Origin: Opisthorchis felineus
Taxonomy: Eukaryota > Platyhelminthes > Trematoda > Opisthorchiida > Opisthorchiidae
Length of the DNA stretch: 64,000 nucleotides
Direction: 5' to 3'
Assembly: GCA_004794785.1 (NCBI GenBank)
Contig: SJOL01006412.1
Span: forward strand, 504,092 to 568,091
Shown here one piece after another: positions 24,873 through 36,170 of this stretch. Positions within the stretch are counted from its first letter, which is position 1. Each line of letters opens with the position of its first letter. The position numbers and the translations under genes were made by a program. The notes under the pieces were generated by a model, which searched no databases, had not been told where the DNA came from, and saw only the letters and a program-made list of their open reading frames with translations.

Positions 24873-25160
24873 TCCTATCATACTTATACAAATCTATGGA
24901 AATTAACCTTTGAAGCGCAAGCAAACATGACATATTCCTATACTAAAGAGGAATGCACATGTGTAAAAAAAACAGCGACTCGGTCACTCTTCACACCAGA
25001 AACGCTTATTATGACCACGTGCAACTAGGGATGTGCACTGAAGAGTCTACGTTCCGCTTGGGATCGCGTGATTGTGAACGACACATTTCTGGAATTCGAA
25101 ACCACTCAAAGCAGTTTTTTTGCCAACGATTTTGCTACGGATGGTATTGGAAACTTACAG
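24873..25160. other. No recognisable feature
   Basis: Short AT-rich stretch before the candidate exon at 25161. Confidence 0.35.
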
Positions 25161-25320
25161 ATTCGGACAACACTGAAACACTCAATTTGGTTTGGATGCT
25201 CTGACAGTTCACCGAATAAGCGAACGGAAATGGTTGCGGTTACCATCATAAAGGCGTACAAAAACGATAGTAAATTGCATGGTGAATTCATGTCTAGTTT
25301 TTCCTTGGATTGTGTTACAG
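25161..25320 (+). CDS. Candidate internal exon, unknown protein
   Basis: An open stretch bounded by an AG acceptor (GGAAACTTACAG) and a good donor (ACAG|GTAAGAAG), entered in phase 0 and left in phase 1. The translation (IRTTLKHSIWFGCSDSS, then NKRTEMVAVTIIKAYKNDSK) has balanced composition and no low complexity. I recognise no domain. Chance occurrence cannot be ruled out, since the acceptor has a weak pyrimidine tract and no partner exon was found. Confidence 0.25.
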
Positions 25321-26714
25321 GTAAGAAGTTTCATTCACTTTGGGCCGCTCCAAGCCCTTTTTCAAAGTGATTTATAACATAAATCTCTTGTTTATAATAT
25401 CCAGCACCCTTTTAGTGTATCTCCTGTTTTACAAAATACGACACGAACACCTTTCATTCGTTACCCGCTGTTGCGTCATTGGGTCGTGAAAGCACTCTAA
25501 GCTCCGCTGTCGAACACACAAACTACTGATATGAGTATAATCTTGGCGTACAGACCAGATAAATGAATCGTAGTTCAACTGCAGTTCATATGGCTAGTCA
25601 GTGCAGTGTTGGTTGTAGTTAGCTGAACAATAGAGCCCGGGTGTGTTCGCGCACTGATCTTGACTTCACCTGAACTTGCGTTGTACGTTGTCACGTTAGA
25701 CGGTATGGAACGCACCAGAGGGTAGAGAGCGTGTGGAGTGACTGACAGGTTGTTTGACCTACAGACAATAAAAATAACCTTTCTATAGGGCCTTGTCTTC
25801 TAAACTGCATTAAGGTGCTATCAAATACCGCCGGACTCGTTGACTTACATTTCACTACTTGAGCAACATCTACAGATCTAAAGTGAACAAGCAAATTTTA
25901 ATTGGAATAACATTAGTTCTTTCCCACCGTACCTAAAACCGCTCCTAAAACCAATCTTTCTTGCTGCTTCCTGTTGCGTGGGAAAACCAATTCGCTGAAG
26001 CGAAACAGAATTGAATGCAGTTTTGCACACGTCACATAGGACCACTGTTCTGTCGCTGTTCTCACAAGACGGCGCCATCTAGTTGGCATGTGTTTAGTCA
26101 CACTGAAGGAGTTCACGTACAGGCTGCATCATCCAGAATGTTTATTTTTGTTCCTGGTTCGTACTGTTTACGGACCTTAAGGTAAAATAACCTGGAAAAG
26201 TGACGTGCTAATGCTGACTATTGGGTGCACCAGAGTTTAATCTCTCCGAATGACTGTGCTCGTTTCACCGCCCCCAATTTCTCAGGGTTTTGAGACTACT
26301 TGGTGCTGCGCTCCACCCAGTTGTCTGCGGTGGAATCACATCCCGCGAGCTAGCATTTTATAACATAATTTAATGGCTCATATTCAAGACGAGATTCAGT
26401 CAACTGAGACGCCAGTATGCAAAACCGGTCGTTTGTATCACGCTTGACCTGGATAGGGCCAGTTCGAATCTCAAAAAGATAATCCGGTGTTTGTCATTCT
26501 GCATAAGTTTCGGAAGTAACAAATTATGACGGTGAAAACGTGATCGAAATTATAGTTGCGTCAACAACGACAACAACCTCTCTCCTTGACGTGAACCGGT
26601 TAAAAAAAAACAAATAAAGCAATTCGTTCAGGTCCCACGAAAAACGTCACCTCAGATTTCAAAGGAGTGTTCAACTTCGTAATCGTAATACTCATAATCG
26701 TTCAGCTCTTAACC
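25321..26714. other. No recognisable feature
   Basis: Non-coding. A tRNA-like box B (CCAGTTCGAATCTC near 26460) without a convincing box A may be a SINE trace. Confidence 0.35.
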
Positions 26715-26800
26715 GACATGCCACCCGACGAAAGCACGAGGAATGAGATACTGTCGGGTCGCCCAAGCCTAGACACCACTTCAACAACATACCCAGGTAT
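26715..26800 (-). repeat. SINE fragment (family 1, tail part)
   Basis: CCACCCGACGAAAGC, GAGATACTGTCGGGTCGCCCAAGCC and AGACACCAC correspond to the non-tRNA body of the SINE at 41200-41405. The tRNA-like head is not preserved here. Confidence 0.5.
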
Positions 26801-29800
26801 TGTTGACTATAACGGACGGCGTTCATTTGCTCGACAGTTCAGACTTTCGACGCAGTGTAAGACCGTATACCATAATGTCTAAGCTGGGTCATCCCGCTAC
26901 AGTGTCTGCAAATGTTCCGCGTCAGGCATGACCTGTTGTGTACCAGACGTGTGCCCACTATTTTGGGCAAAATACTCAATAGGAAACAAGGTATTCATGA
27001 ATGGCCGACCTACATGCTGGATATAACGACGGTGATGAGAAAAATTGCGACATTCGGGGAAGCGAATAGCGATTCACCCAGTAGAGAAAAACTGAATAAA
27101 CAAAACACATCAAACGACATGAATTCACGCTGGACTGCGAATCTGGTAAACCGTATAATCTGACCACATTGTTCTGAACCGAAAATTTATTGTAAGCTGA
27201 CATCTGTGGCAACATTCGTCACGTAGAAACTCTATAATGCCTCAAGAAAGAAGGATACGGTGAGTCTCTTCGGTGTTCGTTAGACCCGGTGTCTCGAATG
27301 TTCAAGCACCGGATACACCTTAAATCATGAGGGTGGTGGTTGAGCCCTACACTGATGTGCTTCAGTTTCCAGTGAGAACACCCATAGTTTTGCTGACACC
27401 ACGGTGTGCATGAAGATCACTTGGACTTATTAAATCTTCCTAGTTGAACTCACGGCGCAATAGTTACGAACAGTGTTGCTGAAAAATTCCATTACCGGTG
27501 ACTTATTAGTGGTTTGCAAAGATGTTGGGAAAATAAATGAGACACAACTGGTTAAAACTCAGAAAAGACTGGCACTCAAATTATTCTGTGAGTTCCTTTG
27601 GGAGAGGAGTCATTGGTGAGCTGAGGTGGGATCAAAGCCTTCATGTGCTTCTTTAAAGATAGAGTGACAGCTGTGCAATTTTCCATTCTGTTCCGAGTGC
27701 GCTCTTGCAGATGACCTTATAGCGTCAGAAACTCAAATCACGTAACAATTCCTGTCCCACTTGCAACCTTAACCGACAACATGTACCCTACCATTTCCCA
27801 TCCATTTTCGTTTACGCGGCTACCACCTGCGACACGCGCCAGATTTACGAGCTTCACCCGCATGTTCATGCAATTATCAAACATGAATCGACACCCCTCT
27901 CTTCACACTGCACGCAATAAATAGGCACAATTCGGAACATGTGTAGCAGCTATACTGCAGAGAAGACACGTCCCGCGTCCGGAACTTCACTCAGGAGCTC
28001 CCAACAGTTGTCCTCAAACGGTAAGTCACTTCTTGGCTTATTCCCTTCTTGCATTGTATTTAATTTTATCAAGTGCACATAACTGTTGTCATCATTCCGG
28101 TAAAACATACGTTACAGTCAGAGCGCTAACAACCTCTGGACAATTGGGTAGCACTAGATAAATCATACTGAGTGACTCGGTCGCATTTATCTGGTGATTC
28201 GTGTCGACTAGATGGTCTGCAATTGCACACGATTACTCTCTCCGATTCTTATGTAGGATGGTGGATGCTAATCTCTTCCCTAGAGTATTTTGAGTATAAC
28301 AGACAGTTTGTGGAAAACGCCTGAGTTGCTGATCAAGTCCAGTGATCGTCGATTACAGAATGAGGTTCAATAATGCCTCCCCGATCCGGAAGAAATTGGC
28401 TAGGTATTGAACTAGTGAATTTGATGAAGAATGGCTGCCATACGCTGCCTTTGGGTGCAAAACTGTGAATTGCAGGGACTATCAGTGCCTGACTGGACCC
28501 ACGACAAGGCAGTTAACCGAATAATGTTACTGTGATCGCACTGACTTACCAACTTTATAGTGCTGTTCAGTATATTTGGTGCGGATCCTTCCAAAGTATA
28601 CAGAACAGCGCTTGCTCAAACCTGCGTGAGTAAAGTTCTGGAATTATTTACAGTGAGAAGTTGCTTTAAGAGCAAGAGACAAGATGATTTATGTCAGCTC
28701 CAAGGTGCAGGTCCAAGGGAACTGGTTGGCTGTTTGAGACGCGTTAGCTTCGTTGGTCAGGAGTATAGGTCAAATATACGTAAAAAATAAACCGCGGTAA
28801 TCAAATGACAAAATAGAGAAGCTCCCAGGTGAAAATCACCTTGAAACTAATGGCAAACAGTGTCATAAGGAATTTGGTTGACGCACAAACGGTTTTGATA
28901 TAAATGAGGGTATTTAATAATTGCCTGACCATTGAATGGTTACGATCGTAGAACCACACGCATAAACTGAAAAGACTAGAGCTGCACAAAAGGTTAATTT
29001 CTATTTCTGTTGTGATTTCACAACCTGATTTGTAACGGTGCAATAAGATTATTCGTGTGAAAGGGAGTGAACGATGAGCACATGTCCTCCACACCGCACT
29101 GGATTTTTAAATGAGGCATCTTTATGCATTCGTTGAGTACACATTTCAACCGGTCCCGTGCCATAATTGAAAGCATGCAAACCAAACCGAGGTTGAGCTA
29201 TACGAAATTAGAAGTTAGCCCTTAACTTGATTCACTTCACAACTTATGCGTGGCTATCCTATCAATCAACATGGGTTTCTGATGGACCAGTAAGATTCAA
29301 GGCATAAATTAGTGTTCCGCTTTGGAACATTTCTTCCTCTGACCTTAGTCACCAACTAATTTAGAAGTTAGGGTTGTGTGTTGTTTAACACATTGTATAT
29401 AGGTGTCCTTTGTAACAGTTGCATGGAGCCTTTACACTAGCTTAGAAAGAAAACAGATTTAGGGGAACTAAAGCTTGGGGTAGATAGGACCTGTTAAAGA
29501 ATATCGATGATTGGTAACCCTGGGGAGAGGGCAAGCTAGTGAGAATTAGGTCTTAAGAACACAAACGTAGGTCTAAACAACCACTTGTGCGCAGTGGTAG
29601 TCATATCTCCAAGGGTAACCCAATACGAGCCAACTTGAAAAGTTAAATAGACGGGAACAGAATGCACCAGGACGTGAGTTACTGTGAGTTAAGAGAGAGA
29701 CAGCAACGGCATTTTCCCATAATTACGTCCACATGTATCCTCAAATGGGAAGCTAAGTGACGGAAGTTGTACAGATCCTACATTATAGTACGGCGGAACC

Positions 29801-30699
29801 AGCTGAATTACTAAGAAACTCCTTTGAAGGTAACCATTTTTCTTGTAACAAGCTTATAACAGTCATCCACAATTCGTCTCATATTTTCTACAAGGTTCCT
29901 TCAGTGGGAATCGGAAAGCCGGGTACGATCACTGTGAAAATGAAGCTGCAAGAAACAAACGGGTAATCTCACAAGGCATTTGATAAGCTAGTTTGGTCAT
30001 CAGGTCGATTTCGATGGAACGCACTTTTACATTATCTGCTGGGTGGAAGTAGAGTTAAAAATACGTATGAATCCATACCGCTGTCATCCTCTGCAAACAG
30101 CCGTCTAGACAGCACACATTCATGGTGAGAAGCTGACACATAACAGTTTGTGGCGACCGCGCATTAAAGCCATTCCCATCACGAAGCTATCCTGATAATC
30201 AATACAACAGAATAGCATACAACCTCTGATTTGATCAGCATCCTAAACTGAACTGATCGGGCCATCGCCACAAATACGTGTTTGTGCTGTACCTGTTCCA
30301 CTCACCAGCTGGGAACCAAATAAGAGTACCGAACAGCTGAACCGGGCTGTCGTTATCTACCGCGTCTCCCATAGTTCTGCATACTCCGTACAGCAGAACG
30401 GTCTAACATCAAATCAGCACTTCATTCCATTCACCTTGCTACACCACAGCATTCGAGAAGTGGCTGTCCATTCCTCTTACCCATACCATCGTGGGGAAAG
30501 TGCAGTAGTTGGAACCTTTTTACCTTACTGAAGGCCAAAACAAACCAACTTCTGAGGTTCCGTGGCATCGCGGTAAAAAGTATAGGTTAGGCCAAACGCG
30601 AGCCTTACTACCCCCATTCATTTGCTCACTCCGCCTAGGTACTTTTGACCTGCACTTGTTTTGCTTATCTGTACCCACCACTCACCTTGCCGCAAAAGC
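26801..30699. other. No recognisable feature
   Basis: About 3.9 kb without a supported gene or a repeat shared with the rest of the window. The open frames present (for example 28801-29094 minus strand) lack motifs. Confidence 0.4.
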
Positions 30700-31112
30700 C
30701 GTCCCGTCCGACACTTGTGTATTAGCATGTGTCTGTGTATGAATGTGCGCAGCTGACCTACTTACCCATGCGGGTTCGTGTCCCGCTTGCTGAGCCTGCT
30801 TGACCTGTTTTCTCATGAATTCCGCGTGATCGCACCGCCAATGAGAGACTGTCGTCGGAAGAGACAACCATAACCCACACTACAACATTCCGCTCACCGA
30901 TGTTTGGATTGCGGACGTTAACACGGTCAGTGACAGACTTGTGCACTTGTTGACGCTACGAACGTGGACAATTGAGGTTTGTTGTATAAATTTGTTTACC
31001 CTTATGTAAATAGTACCACAGAACCTCGAACCCAATTCTTCCTTTTGATATTCGGGGCTGTCAAACCTACGCGTCACTCAAAGTTCCGTATCGGGAACCT
31101 CAACAACCAAAT
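30700..31112. repeat. Unclassified ~400-bp interspersed repeat, copy 2
   Basis: Matches 600-1012 in the same orientation. This copy contains GCGGGTTCGTGTCCCGC (30769-30785), which can fold as a 5-bp stem with a TTC-starting 7-nt loop like a tRNA T-arm, so a tRNA-derived SINE origin is possible. The minus-strand frames at 30682-30946 are by-products. Confidence 0.6.
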
Positions 31113-31284
31113 CCCAGCATAATCAGCTTAAAGGAAGAATAATTTCACAAGATGAGTGCAACTTCCTTCTGAAAAGTCGTACTTCGAGGAGCCAGCCAAT
31201 ACGTGACCACGTGAAGTGGTTTCCGTAATTGAAGGATGAGTGGCCCTATGTCCTGTCTAAGTGAGAGTTAATCATACTGCCAAT

Positions 31285-31380
31285 CAACCGCTCGTGGCCA
31301 AACGGTTAGAGGTTCAATCACTGGACAGAAGGTCGCAGGTTTGAAACTCTGGGTTTTGTGAGATGCACACTGCTGATAAT
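31285..31380 (+). repeat. tRNA-derived SINE head (family 2 type)
   Basis: Box A TGGCCAAACGG fits the pol III consensus. About 45 nt downstream is a degenerate box B (GGTTTGAAACT). The intervening ACAGAAGGTCGCAGG resembles the anticodon-to-T-arm stretch of other flatworm SINEs. It is followed by unrelated sequence. Confidence 0.5.
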
Positions 31381-31389
31381 TTCCAAAAA

Positions 31390-32869
31390 GGATGAAAAAG
31401 GTGTACAGTGCTTCTTTCTTTTTCAGCATAGATTGGTTTCATTAATAGGACGAAATCTCTCGTGAATGAAATAAAACCTTAATTTGTCTATGGAGTGTTC
31501 GGTCTAGCCTGTCAAGTCACTATCGTGGGCGCGCGGTTGGGGCTACTGTATTCCAGTCGTGAAATTGCATCACGCACTTAATGAGCATCAAGCTAGACAA
31601 AAATTATCACCAGTACGTAAGTCGAAACTGTCAGCTGCCCGCAGTGATTTTTTCCAGAAAAATCGCAGTCAAGGTAGGGTAAACCGAAGCTATTCGAAAT
31701 CATGTACGGGTGTATCCAGAAGATATAAATAATAGCGGAGGTGAAAAATCTTTGGGAAACACACAAGGAGAGCGTAAGGAAGGACCGATGCAAACATGAT
31801 TTGATACGAAAAGTGTACATAGCGGTTTGTCACAAACAAGGAATATCATCCCAACAAAACAGCAACGAAAAAGCCTGTTTAGGGACGACTAAACAACGGT
31901 CCGGAGAAAAAACGGGAACCCCGGGTACGCGAAGTCCAAGGAAAGGTGTCACCAGAGATATGGAATAAGGACATACCGGCTAGCGGCCCATTTAGGAAAG
32001 CGTTCGAGGTACCAATGATAGCTCAACCACGCACTGCACGACTGATTGACCAGAACGAAAATTACCATATGCGAGAAAGGTATCCAGGAAGTGGATAATA
32101 AAAGATGCAAAGATAGATACATGGCCATTTCGAACAGGAAATGAGGGCAGACGATATAGTTGAACATGCTTCCACGAGGTTCGAAATACCGATCCGCAAC
32201 GGGTTGAGCTAAAGCCGAGGGTTAATAAGATATACGGGAGTTGAAGCACGAGCGTGGTAAAAATCCCATCCAAAAACAAAAATAGTATTCAGTGTACGCA
32301 AGTGGAAAAATCGTTACCCTTGTAACAGTGTTGAAGCATGACAGTAAATCTATGCCGCCTTTAAAGAATACGCAGAAAACCATTCGTAAAGAACCATATA
32401 CGTGAGGTTGATTCAAAGAGACATTTTGCCCACAACCGGTTGGAAAGTAATAGTCATATTGGCCTAGCAAATGTACGCATAAAAAATCAGCCGATTAATT
32501 AAGAGCAAGTGACACGCAACTGTGAGATGACAAGTAGAAAGAAACGGAGGCAGCCCAAGTCAGACAAAATTACCCGCCAAGACAACGACAGGTGGATGAA
32601 GTGAGTTTAGGACACAAGCTAACATACAGATTGTTGGAGTAGCTGAAAAAACTCAAACACGGAATCTCATTGGTACAACTTGGTAAGTGCTGAATGTCCT
32701 TACACTGCGAAGGTGATGACCCAATTTGAGTTCATCCTCCTCCTTTGGTCCGCCGATTCAAAAATTAATAATAATACTTTAACTGATTATCGTAAAATAG
32801 TCATTGACTACTTATTCCTTATATTCATATCACTATCCTTTGAACAGTCCTCCTCCTGTCCTGGCGCAA
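31390..32869. other. Unassigned stretch, A-rich on the plus strand
   Basis: Between about 31590 and 32600 the plus strand is rich in A and poor in T, and the minus strand has several overlapping open frames of 70-95 codons (31593-31820, 31949-32167, 31992-32279, 32222-32470). None shows a known domain on either strand. It may be an unrecognised decayed element. Confidence 0.3.
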
Positions 32870-33130
32870 TTATTCTGGTGAGTCCACACGAAAGAAGGCA
32901 GGCACTGGACTCGAGTTTCGCTCCTATTAGAGCTTATTAGCAGGTCATATTCGTGGCCATGCCGGAGTTTCAAATACGGACATATGAAATATGAGGGGAG
33001 CGAGTTACCACTGTGCAACCAGCGCACGCTATACGCACATGAATCATCAAGCGCGAAGAGGCGAACGTGTTCACGCTTGAGCGGTGTGATTGCCCGACGG
33101 CTCGAACGACGATCCAGTGATTGTCCTGGT
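32870..33130 (-). repeat. Hammerhead-bearing repeat, family B, copy 3
   Basis: The ribozyme-like part is on the minus strand (32902-32946), and the second module (about 33010-33110, GCTATACGCACATG, CGCTTGAGCGGTGTGATTG, CCCGAC) follows on the plus side. This is the same relative arrangement as copy 1 (200-480) when read in reverse. Confidence 0.55.
32902..32946 (-). ncRNA. Degenerate type I hammerhead ribozyme (family B)
   Basis: On the minus strand: CTAATAA where CTGATGA is expected, then a complete stem II (GCTC/TAATAG/GAGC), GAAAC, TCGA, the cleavage triplet GTC and CAGTGC. The two G-to-A changes fall on invariant positions, so it is inactive. This copy alone preserves stem II, GAAAC, GTC and the distal stem I strand together, which supports the family consensus. 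Confidence 0.5.
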
Positions 33131-34149
33131 TGTGTCGATCGACTGACCCACCTAACAGACCTTCCCAATCAAGTAGCGTCACGGTGGCTGGAACCTTCCA
33201 GTTTTACTGGGCGATGTCTTGTATTCTATTGGCGGCAGAATCACCAGGATCACACGAGTAGTAAATACGTACGTACTGGTGTTTGACGTGCACGAGAAAA
33301 AAATGTCCCATTAGGATGAAAGGGGGAAAGTGGGAGCTAAGTGCAAAAGGCTCAGTATCCTGAGGAAACAAAAACAAGATATCTAGGAACAGCACTCAGC
33401 ACTGGACATTTTGTCAGCGTAAGCCGTCGACCCAGCAGCCTTCACGAAACTTACCTAAAGCAAGCATAACATACAACGAAAGGCAAACGTTACCTAGAAA
33501 AGAAGAGCATGTTTACCGCTGGGACAGTTGACATGCCATGTTTTGTGAGGTGTTCAGTTAGGTAAAAGGAGAATAACGAGGATTCTAACCAGGAGGGCAC
33601 GAAGATCCTACTCGACTTAAGCGCATGGGGTTCGTATTTCGATGCCCACTTACCCGCTGCGAAATTCCAGCCAGCGGAAGTTTCGAATGGAAGATCACGC
33701 TTTCCTTAATAGTGACTGGGCATGAGCAGCACAGGTTCTAACCACACGAATCTGACAAGCCTGATTTGTTGTCAAAATGGTTCACATTGGTTACTAAGTT
33801 CTCGTTTATGTAGCAGTTCATCGCGGGCACGCTGCAGTCAGCTATCTCCCATCACGCCACGAGGGCACGGGTGGTCAAATATTCCAGGACAGAATGCAGG
33901 TACGCAACCTTAGGGTTCAATGCAGATTTCAGGTATGCCTCTTACCCGCCGTTGCGCGGTCATAGTCTTCATCCTGGAAAAGTGATGACCATTTGTGTTG
34001 CGAAATATCGGCTGTGACCCCGGAATCACTGAAACCCATGACTGAAGGTGAGTTCCCACTGCCAACAGCATTTATGCGGAATTTTCATGGTATTGGAAAA
34101 TGGTGTGGCCTCTTAGCATCAACCAGCACAGGTTTTTAACTGTGATAGC
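33131..34149. other. No recognisable feature
   Basis: Short open frames only. Confidence 0.4.
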
Positions 34150-34222
34150 GTTTAGTGAAATATACTCATTGGCACACCAATTTGGTTTTGCGGGAGACTC
34201 ACCTGGGACCCAGTTAACTTCG
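34150..34222 (-). repeat. Hammerhead repeat family A, inter-ribozyme fragment
   Basis: ATACTCATTGGCACACC, AATTTGGTTTTGCGGG and AGACTCACCTGGGACCCAG match the non-ribozyme part of the unit in reverse orientation. It abuts a plus-strand ribozyme module, giving an inverted arrangement like that at 7.9-8.2 kb. Confidence 0.65.
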
Positions 34223-34366
34223 TGCAACTTGGGTTCAAGTAGAATATAAGGTTGACGGAAACTTGGGAACTGCGCCTACCTGATTAGCCCCAAGAAGGGC
34301 GAAACCGATGGTGGGCTGTCGAGGAATTTTCGGCAACCTTATGAGTAGTGTATTAAGTCTATGATA
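34223..34366 (+). repeat. Hammerhead repeat family A, cleavage-dead copy
   Basis: Very similar to 17838-17985: TTGGGTTCAAGTAG, TATAAGGTTGACGG, core, GGCAACCTTATGAGTAGTG, GTATTAAGTCTAT. It carries the same two core substitutions. Confidence 0.75.
34274..34316 (+). ncRNA. Mutated type I hammerhead (family A, dead subfamily)
   Basis: Stems I and II are intact. The core is CTGATTA (invariant G8 changed to T) and the cleavage triplet is ATG, exactly as in the 17.9-kb copy. No self-cleavage is expected. Confidence 0.75.
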
Positions 34367-34516
34367 ACGTTTAATGATAATGAAGTTTAATAAGAATGAA
34401 GATTCCAAAGACGATGTCGCAAAGATGAGGACGAAACAAGCAACAAACCATAAATGACGCATGCTACCAGGCATCATGCATCGAAGTGACAGTCAAAATT
34501 TAAGTTTAACATTAGA

Positions 34517-34524
34517 GTGAATTG
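34517..34524. repeat. Left target-site duplication of Merlin
   Basis: GTGAATTG immediately outside the left terminal inverted repeat. Confidence 0.9.
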
Positions 34525-35676
34525 GGATCTTTTCCAGATAAGCCCCGCCAAAAAATTAACCCCCGCCACCCAAAAAAGATTAGAAAAAAGAGGATATGAA
34601 ATTTGTACTTTTAGCTTTTATTGAAGAGGGTGAAATTGGGACATGTCATTAGTAATTTGCATGAAAAGGTCCGTTTTTTGGTACCTTTGCCTCCAAACGA
34701 ACTCACACAAGTAGCTGTCCACTAAAGATCGGTGTGTGCCACATTGGCGTTTGTTCTGCATCTTGTAGACGTGCCAAAGAGATTCGATGGTTTGTGTGTG
34801 AGCTCCAGTCGTTGGATCCACAAAGTTTTCGGTATGATTAACCGTTTCATGAGTATAATTCATGTCAATCATCGTTTCAATCCCTTGGTATGATGCCCAC
34901 ATATCGAAAATGATGATTGAGCCGGGAGCGATGCAGGCCTGGAATGTGTCCATCAAAGTGGCCGCAGTTCGATCTCGCACTGCATAAATGAACACCTCTT
35001 TAATTTCCCGGCTGATCCCTCCGAAAATCCACTGCTGGAGAAGGACTCGCCCTGCGTGGTTTTTACGGCGAGATATTAGCGTTTCATCGGTCTCGACGTG
35101 TAGACCTGGGCCGCCGATAACTGTTGGAGTCTGCAAAAGCCGCCAGGCGCAAACTTCGCGAAGAAAGTTCTTCCAGTCAACAGCGGTCGTGTGGCTTATA
35201 GATAATTCCTCTGTGCAGAATTTGATTTTTGTCAAATTTTTGGACCAGCAATAAATGAATAGAATTACTGTCCTAAACTCCATCCTAGACCTGCCCCAGG
35301 CAAGTTCCCTTTCGAAGACCGATTTCTTGCCGACACTGTCGGGCATTACACCTCCACCTGTTAGAAACAGTTGAAAGTGTCATTCGGTGGCCATTGTTGC
35401 ATAAACGTTGCTGATGATGGCTTTGCAAAAAACGTATTTCCGTCTTCTTGTCATGAACGAGAGTTGAAAGCGTCAGAAAGTTCATTTAAGGTTTTACGTC
35501 CGAACGGAGAAAATTTTTGCACAAAATGAGCCTAGATGCGGATAAGGAATTGTTTTCATCACAAATAGGTCAAGGTTGTGTGCGCACATTAAATTGGAGC
35601 TGACAAAAAGTGGCGGGGCTTAACTTTTCGCGCATGCACATTTGCATTAGTGGCGAGGCTTATCTGGAAAAGATCC
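34525..35676 (-). mobile_element. Merlin DNA transposon with intact ends
   Basis: A 1,152-bp element. The terminal inverted repeats start GGATCTTTTCCAGATAAGCC at both ends and match at 25 of the first 26 positions. An identical 8-bp target duplication, GTGAATTG, flanks it (34517-34524 and 35677-35684). The transposase lies on the minus strand. The TIR sequence, 8-bp duplication and IS1595-like (ISXO2) transposase are all hallmarks of the Merlin superfamily. The transposase has a frameshift, so this copy is not autonomous, but the ends are well preserved. Confidence 0.92.
34618..35485 (-). pseudogene. Merlin (ISXO2/IS1595-like) transposase, one frameshift
   Basis: Catalyses cut-and-paste transposition of the element in the nucleus. 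The N-terminal part (35285-35485) reads as a zinc ribbon (LCNNGHRM, then RWRCNARQCRQEIGLRKGT). Near 35290 the frame shifts to the 242-codon main frame, which continues with MEFRTVILFIYCWSKNLT. The DDE catalytic residues are visible: D in HVETDETLISRRK, D in SIIIFDMWASYQGI and E in GAHTQTIESLWHVYK. YTHETVNHTENFVDPTTGAHT is a conserved family block (position range about 34800-34870). The C-terminus (LVDSYLCEFVWRQRY) is complete. Apart from the single frameshift the protein is open, so the copy is fairly young. Confidence 0.88.
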
Positions 35677-35684
35677 GTGAATTG
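35677..35684. repeat. Right target-site duplication of Merlin
   Basis: GTGAATTG immediately outside the right terminal inverted repeat, identical to the left one. Confidence 0.9.
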
Positions 35685-35949
35685 CAACTAGCGGACAGAC
35701 TTGACTGGAGAATACCGAATATATTTTGAAAATTTCCATGAGAGCTTTCATAATTTTTCGTACAACTTTTCCAGTGCAATCAGTGTTAGGGGAAAGGTTA
35801 CCGTAAGCAGTGGTGAGAAAACCAGTTTACCACTATAGAATTTTAACCTTAAAAAGAGAAAGTATAGGTTAAAGAGTATGAATAGTAACCTAAAGAGAAT
35901 GAGTAAACATTTCAAGAACAGGGATAATCATATCATAATCAAGAGTAAT

Positions 35950-36170
35950 TGTTTCAAAACCAGAATCCAATCTCGCTGCTGTCATGCACGGTTGATTGGT
36001 TGGTTCTCGTCGTGTAAAACGAATCAGTTTGAGTATCAAATACCCTTCCGCGCGTAGGACATTAGCATGAGCCCAAGAACTAAGACATAGCTGCACAACC
36101 ACTGGACACGGCTGAATGGTACTCAAGTGTCGGTCATGCGCTAGGAATGTTCACCTGGTTTGTTTATCAA
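35950..36170. repeat. Single arm of the foldback family seen at 51.7 kb
   Basis: AATCCAATCTCGCTGCTGTCAT, TTGGTTGGTTCTCGTCGTG, TAAAACGAATCAG and CATAGCTGCACAACCA match the left arm and centre of 51717-52030. The facing right arm is not clear here. Confidence 0.5.

Noticed and set aside
31285..31380. Functional tRNA gene
   Set aside because: Box A is good, but box B is degenerate and no acceptor stem pairs. It is better explained as a SINE head.
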